Positions 5,503 to 9,199 of a DNA stretch of 9,199 nucleotides are shown here, one piece after another. Below the pieces are notes generated by a model. The model was not told the DNA's origin. It searched no databases and worked only from the letters and a program-made list of their open reading frames with translations. The stretch comes from Bdellovibrionales bacterium (GTDB taxonomy: Bacteria > Bdellovibrionota > UBA1018). The stretch lies in NCBI GenBank assembly GCA_018968995.1, contig JAGWZD010000053.1:1-9199 (forward strand), read 5' to 3'. Each line of letters begins with the position of its first letter. The first letter of the stretch is position 1. The translations under genes were made by a program, and so were the position numbers.

Positions 5503-7201
5503 AGGTCACCTCGCGAGATCCTGAGAGGCTCTCAAAATCGGGAATGTACTGAACCTTGCAAAGCTTCTTGCCAGCCGGCACGGTGCAATCCTGAGGCGTA
5601 AATGTCGAGCAAGCCCCGCAGCCGGCAGCATCGGCCACACAGCATTCGGCAGGGTAGGAGGGGATATGCGAGTCAAAGATTTCTCCATTTCGTTTGGCCT
5701 CGTAGGCTCGAAGTTTCAGGGTTCCATCTTGATTACAATCGCTTGAGGGGGAATTTAAGTTGCCCGAAGTGTCGCGGTCACCCTGGGTATTGTGATAAGT
5801 GACTTGACCCTCAGGCACCTGTGCGGTCGCGCATTGAACAGATCGCGAGGCGCCCAATTTTAGATCGAAAAACTCGAGCTCGCCTGTGGCCATTCCGCCG
5901 CTACTGAAGTCACAGATATAACTGTATGATTTATTCGGGTCATTAAGGTCTGGAGGTGGGTACTCAAACGAACCCCCAAATCGAGCAGGAAGAGGATTTT
6001 TCTGACCAAATTGCTCCTTGAGAACACATCCGGCCGAACTTGGCACCTTGACCGTTAAACGACTGGTCCCCCCGCCGGGAGGAAGAGCTCGGGTAGCCGT
6101 CAAGAGATAGTATTCCTTGAACCTATGATTTTCTTCTAAATATAGCCCTGCCACTCGCTCTAAGACTAGACCACAACTTGCGTCCTCGGTTTGGCCATGT
6201 GCCGTCACGCTTGTGACCACTTCGAAGTTCTTTGTTAAACTTCTAGTCATTTGAAAGGTCGCCGTTGAACGTTTCGCGTCTTTTGTGCCGCGATCATTCT
6301 GAAAATCAAAAAACGAATTTGCGGTAAACGTCCCTGATTGCCCGCCTGGACTATCCTTCACAAATTCAACATCGACTCGCAGACGATCGAGACGGCCTAC
6401 TCGAAAAAGCTCTTCTGAAGTGGAAACAGCCAACCTCGAAAAATCTGGAAAAATCGAGGCCCGTAAAACCGCTGAACCATCGACCATTGCGCGCCCATAA
6501 GAGACCACCCGAATGCGATCTAGTCTCACAACACTCGCCAAGTCTGAGCCGTAGATGATGGCACCCGACGAAGTCAGAACGTCTTTTACAGTTTTTTGTT
6601 TCTGCGACACATTACAGCGCATATCCGAGGCCAATAGGGTCCCCGCTGAAAGATCAGACAAAGTAAGCACCGAAGCAGCATTCGATTGGACTTTAAAGAT
6701 TCCTGCCAAATCGGGGCGATGAGCTTGGCTCAGAACCACCAAAGATCCCACCGGAAAGGCTTCGGCCTCCTGGAGTTGTACTTTATTTCCACTGGTATCG
6801 CTCTGCACGCGGGCGGCCAGATGGGAACGATCAGAATAAATGAACTCGATCGGACTCTGATTGGCTCCATTTGACTGAATGTCTAAAATCAAGGAACGAT
6901 TGCAACTCTGAGAACCCGATCCAGGGACACAAGAAGGACTAGTGAGCCCACAATCGACAAGCCCCGACATCATGACACCGCTTTTTTCAAGCTGAGCATT
7001 GAGGGCACGCAATCCAACCAAGGTCTCTGAGACGCTGCCTAGTCTTCGTTGAGCAGAATCACCCGCCTTCTGAATCTGAAGAAATACAGTGGGGATAGCA
7101 AAGAGCAGCACCGCTCCGGCTAGTGAGGAAATCAAAAGCTCGACCAGCGTAAATCCCGATTGGCTATTTTGTTTTGGCTTCGGTTCCGATTCGCTTTCCA
7201 T
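5492..7201 (-). CDS. PilW-like minor type IV prepilin with a cysteine-rich C-terminal extension
   Basis: A predicted 569-residue prepilin. A 16-residue acidic leader ends in Gly16, followed by FTLVELLISSLAGAVLLFAI. Cleavage would follow Gly16, Phe17 would be methylated, and Glu21 is the conserved Glu+5. The first roughly 330 residues have a PilW feel: a helix up to about 75, then segments like GSLVVLSQAHRPDLAGIFKV and VVRLDRIRVVSYG, which resemble the family's beta-domain. About 230 further residues then make it much longer than typical PilW (around 350). This extension is cysteine-rich, with ECC, GCGAC, DC, LC and TC near the end; the whole protein has 16 cysteines, implying disulphides in the periplasm. 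An in-frame TTG at 7234 would lengthen the leader to 27 residues and has no ribosome site; the ATG at 7201 is preferred. The first 38 bases overlap the upstream EF-hand gene. The extension could be an adhesive or docking domain (inference). Confidence 0.78.
   Translation of the reverse strand: MESESEPKPKQNSQSGFTLVELLISSLAGAVLLFAIPTVFLQIQKAGDSAQRRLGSVSETLVGLRALNAQLEKSGVMMSGLVDCGLTSPSCVPGSGSQSCNRSLILDIQSNGANQSPIEFIYSDRSHLAARVQSDTSGNKVQLQEAEAFPVGSLVVLSQAHRPDLAGIFKVQSNAASVLTLSDLSAGTLLASDMRCNVSQKQKTVKDVLTSSGAIIYGSDLASVVRLDRIRVVSYGRAMVDGSAVLRASIFPDFSRLAVSTSEELFRVGRLDRLRVDVEFVKDSPGGQSGTFTANSFFDFQNDRGTKDAKRSTATFQMTRSLTKNFEVVTSVTAHGQTEDASCGLVLERVAGLYLEENHRFKEYYLLTATRALPPGGGTSRLTVKVPSSAGCVLKEQFGQKNPLPARFGGSFEYPPPDLNDPNKSYSYICDFSSGGMATGELEFFDLKLGASRSVQCATAQVPEGQVTYHNTQGDRDTSGNLNSPSSDCNQDGTLKLRAYEAKRNGEIFDSHIPSYPAECCVADAAGCGACSTFTPQDCTVPAGKKLCKVQYIPDFESLSGSREVTCEP
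5506..5512 (-). promoter_or_regulatory. Shine-Dalgarno sequence fixing the GTG start of the PilX-like gene
   Basis: On the minus strand GAGGTGA (5512-5506) is a seven-base match to the complement of the 16S rRNA 3' end. Its GAGG core lies six bases before the GTG at 5502-5500. It sits inside the last codons of the PilW-like gene and is the strongest ribosome site seen at any leftward junction, so the non-ATG start is well supported. Confidence 0.6.
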
Positions 7202-9199
7202 CGTCTCGGTACTCGTAGAAATAAATATCCTCAATATTCATGAAGCGATTTTGAACTGCGTTAAAATATCGACTCTGCAAGGTTTGGCCCTCAATGCCCT
7301 TGGACCTGGGCTTCGAATAATTCAGGGCGATCGACTCCACGCCGTGTTGCTCAAGAGTCTCAAGCTCTTGAGGCTCTGCAATGCCGTTTCTATTGCGGTC
7401 AAACCAAAGGCGAAGACTGCGAAACTTTTGATCTCGCGAATTCACCACCCCATCACGATTGGAATCCATCCTCGACTTGAGCGATTCAAAACCATTCTTT
7501 GCCTTGTAATCGCCGAACAATTCGCGAATCGACTTCACTTCGCCCGCCTCATTGGGAAGGACTAGAAACGCGACCTCATGAGTATTCATGGGCCAATCAA
7601 TTCGTGCGGCCTTGCCACTGCCTTTGATATCAAAAGTACTGGCGAGTTGAGGCACACGCGAGATATGAATGCCGTTCCCGGTCACATCGAGCACTAAGGG
7701 CGACCACGAGACAGCGATCTTATCGAATTCAAACCCTCCTCCAGGACAGACCTTGACCTTAAATTTGCCTGCCACGTTACTGTTTGTTGCTTGGCACTGA
7801 GTGTTTCCAATATTAAAAGCAGTACAGGCGTGTCCGGCAGGATTATTGTAGCCCGTACAGGCTGAGGATCCGAAATAACGGATCTCGACTTCTTGCTCTT
7901 TCACACAATCTTTTGGAGCTTCCGATTTCACGTAAGTAAATATCGGTAAGCGATTTTGACTCCCAGTAGCGGTCTGATCTACCGGAATCGGTGCTGTTTG
8001 CTTCAAATTATCGTCGGAAATATCGCCAAATCGACACGGGATGCAGCCATAGCCTCGCGGGGATGAAGTGGCGCTGTAAGCCGACTGCATTCCTACTTTG
8101 CCTCCTCCAAATTGTGGGGTGTAAGGGATAATGCCTTCACCCACTTTCGTGGCTGAAACGGCTACGCCGCTTTTCTCAAAGTTGACCGCGCACCCCAGAG
8201 AGGCCATCGCCATCTGCTCATAGCCCGCAAAACGAATCGCTAAACCTGTTTGGCATTCATCTTGATTGGCATCTAACACCGCACAGGCCGCTTTATATCC
8301 GAGAAAAACCCACTGCCCAGTGGTTCCATAACAAGTGGACTGCCCTCGATAGCCACAAGAATAGGAGTAACTGGAGGTGATGTACTGCCAATTTTCACAC
8401 GATTTATCTTGAAGAAATGGCTGCACTGGATCGGTTAAAACCTTGGGTGCCGTATTGGAATTGACGACCCAACACTGATCTTTATCACTTGGGTTTTTGG
8501 AAACACAAGCAGGCTGATTGCTACGACGCAGAAGATCTGTTGGAAAGGTATGCCCCGGATACACAGGCACCATACTCAAGGCCGTCACTCGAACTTGCCC
8601 ATTCTCTAAAAGTCGTTTCTCGAATGGCGCGGAATAAGGACAAAGCGTCGATGAAACCAGCTCATTGGGAAGCGATGCGTTAGCGCGGCTTGGAAAGCCA
8701 AACGAGCTCGCGGGTGAGCAGCTTTCATTCATCAAAGGAACTAAGTAATCCTTCGGCGTTTTTTTATCCGCTGCCACCGGCGTAAAAACATAGGGCAGAT
8801 TTAATGAGCGCGAATCCAGGACGCCCGCTCCAGCAGGTGCCAAATCGGCCCGGGCCAGAAATATCTGAAGCACAAGCTGGTCGGTACTATTCACATCTCG
8901 GATGTCACCCACTTCCCGCATGCTGAGGCGACTCCAGTCTAAGTCCTGCTTTCCTTCATAATCCACAAACCCTTGATAAACGATTCGAGAACTGACCTTT
9001 TTCGTGTTGGGATCGACCGCGTAGGCACTGACTACCGCTTTTGAAAACGCAAGGTCGTTGATCTTTGAAGGCAAAGTGAATTTTCCAGCACCACTGGGAA
9101 TGAGCACCCCGCTTGGAGACATCGCACCGTTTAAAATTCCTCGGATCGCCGGAACCTCAGCCTTGTTATTTCCCCCGTAAGTAATCTGAGTGCCCCCAA
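7164..9199 (-). CDS. Large cysteine-rich exported protein with C-terminal EF-hand calcium module (N-terminus outside window)
   Basis: The frame is open to the right edge (the residues before Met at 9122 read GGTQITYGGNNKAEVPAI and onward), so the true start lies outside; 678 residues are visible. Numbering from Met at 9122: residues 1-130 look beta-rich with no cysteine; 135-459 contain 17 cysteines, suggesting a disulphide-bonded extracytoplasmic domain; 474-602 form an EF-hand module, described separately; the tail is charged. No signal peptide or propeller is visible. The gene overlaps the PilW-like prepilin by 38 bases and is upstream of all three prepilins, a place where type IV minor-pilin clusters often carry the calcium-dependent tip protein PilY1. 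A PilY1-like role is an inference from position, export and calcium motifs, not from homology I can see. It could equally be an unrelated surface protein of the calcium-binding exoprotein class. Confidence 0.65.
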   Translation of the reverse strand, partial: GGTQITYGGNNKAEVPAIRGILNGAMSPSGVLIPSGAGKFTLPSKINDLAFSKAVVSAYAVDPNTKKVSSRIVYQGFVDYEGKQDLDWSRLSMREVGDIRDVNSTDQLVLQIFLARADLAPAGAGVLDSRSLNLPYVFTPVAADKKTPKDYLVPLMNESCSPASSFGFPSRANASLPNELVSSTLCPYSAPFEKRLLENGQVRVTALSMVPVYPGHTFPTDLLRRSNQPACVSKNPSDKDQCWVVNSNTAPKVLTDPVQPFLQDKSCENWQYITSSYSYSCGYRGQSTCYGTTGQWVFLGYKAACAVLDANQDECQTGLAIRFAGYEQMAMASLGCAVNFEKSGVAVSATKVGEGIIPYTPQFGGGKVGMQSAYSATSSPRGYGCIPCRFGDISDDNLKQTAPIPVDQTATGSQNRLPIFTYVKSEAPKDCVKEQEVEIRYFGSSACTGYNNPAGHACTAFNIGNTQCQATNSNVAGKFKVKVCPGGGFEFDKIAVSWSPLVLDVTGNGIHISRVPQLASTFDIKGSGKAARIDWPMNTHEVAFLVLPNEAGEVKSIRELFGDYKAKNGFESLKSRMDSNRDGVVNSRDQKFRSLRLWFDRNRNGIAEPQELETLEQHGVESIALNYSKPRSKGIEGQTLQSRYFNAVQNRFMNIEDIYFYEYRDDGKRIGTEAKTK
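7317..7703 (-). other. EF-hand domain region (SPLVLD...RELFGD...paired calcium loops)
   Basis: This stretch of the large exported protein follows a pattern common in big secreted calcium-binding proteins: S-P-x-V-L-D, then x-E-L-F-G-D, then two EF-hand-like loops, then an L-x-x-x-G-V/I-x-S-I-x-L ending. Loop 1 is DSNRDGVVNSRD (bases 7466-7431) and loop 2 is DRNRNGIAEPQE (7400-7365). Both have oxygen ligands at positions 1, 3, 5, 9 and 12 and Gly at 6, so both could hold calcium. The loops start 22 residues apart, closer than in calmodulin. The earlier loop, usually LDLDGDGI in such proteins, reads LDVTGNGI and has probably lost calcium binding. Confidence 0.6.

Noticed and set aside
7089..7565. 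A 158-codon plus-strand open frame
   Set aside because: It is antisense to the EF-hand region and the PilW N-terminus, both of which carry clear motifs. The long open frame is a by-product of their codon use.

Overview
The window looks like chromosome from a Gram-negative bacterium of the Bdellovibrionota (Bdellovibrio-like) or a related former deltaproteobacterial lineage. This placement is an inference. It rests on the G+C content (about half by eye), small outer-membrane barrel proteins with no close namesake, a YfgM-BamB pair, and a minor-pilin cassette with unusually large subunits. There are no RNA genes, insertion sequences, CRISPR arrays or phage genes. Coding is very dense: nearly every junction is a short overlap or a gap of a few bases.

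Layout. (1) 3-131, +: the 3' end of a gene ending in a Lys/Arg/Ala-rich tail. (2) 121-1429, -: two secreted outer-membrane beta-barrel proteins in a two-gene unit, with stop and start one base apart. The last codons of the second overlap the convergent gene at the left edge. (3) 1430-1512: a short divergent control region holding the only recognisable promoter candidates. (4) 1513-3299, +: a YfgM-like membrane-anchored TPR protein and a BamB-like lipoprotein beta-propeller, joined by an ATGA overlap. (5) 3308-9199, -: four overlapping genes read leftward. In transcription order they are a large cysteine-rich protein with a C-terminal EF-hand module (5' end outside the window), a PilW-like prepilin with a long cysteine-rich C-terminal extension, a large PilX/GspK-like prepilin without Glu5, and a small PilV-like prepilin. 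The BamB and PilV-like genes meet tail to tail with 8 bp between them and no visible terminator.

How the genes may work together. YfgM and BamB act at the periplasm/outer-membrane interface in enterobacteria, BamB as part of the machinery that folds beta-barrels. Here they are divergent from two beta-barrel genes, which would be natural clients. The W-X-V prepilin order matches the minor-pilin clusters that prime type IV pilus assembly. Such clusters usually also encode a large exported tip protein, PilY1, whose function depends on a calcium site. The EF-hand protein here occupies that place, although nothing in the visible part looks like the PilY1 propeller. The most interesting hypothesis is a lineage-specific pilus-tip complex built from two enlarged minor pilins and a calcium-binding, disulphide-rich exported protein.
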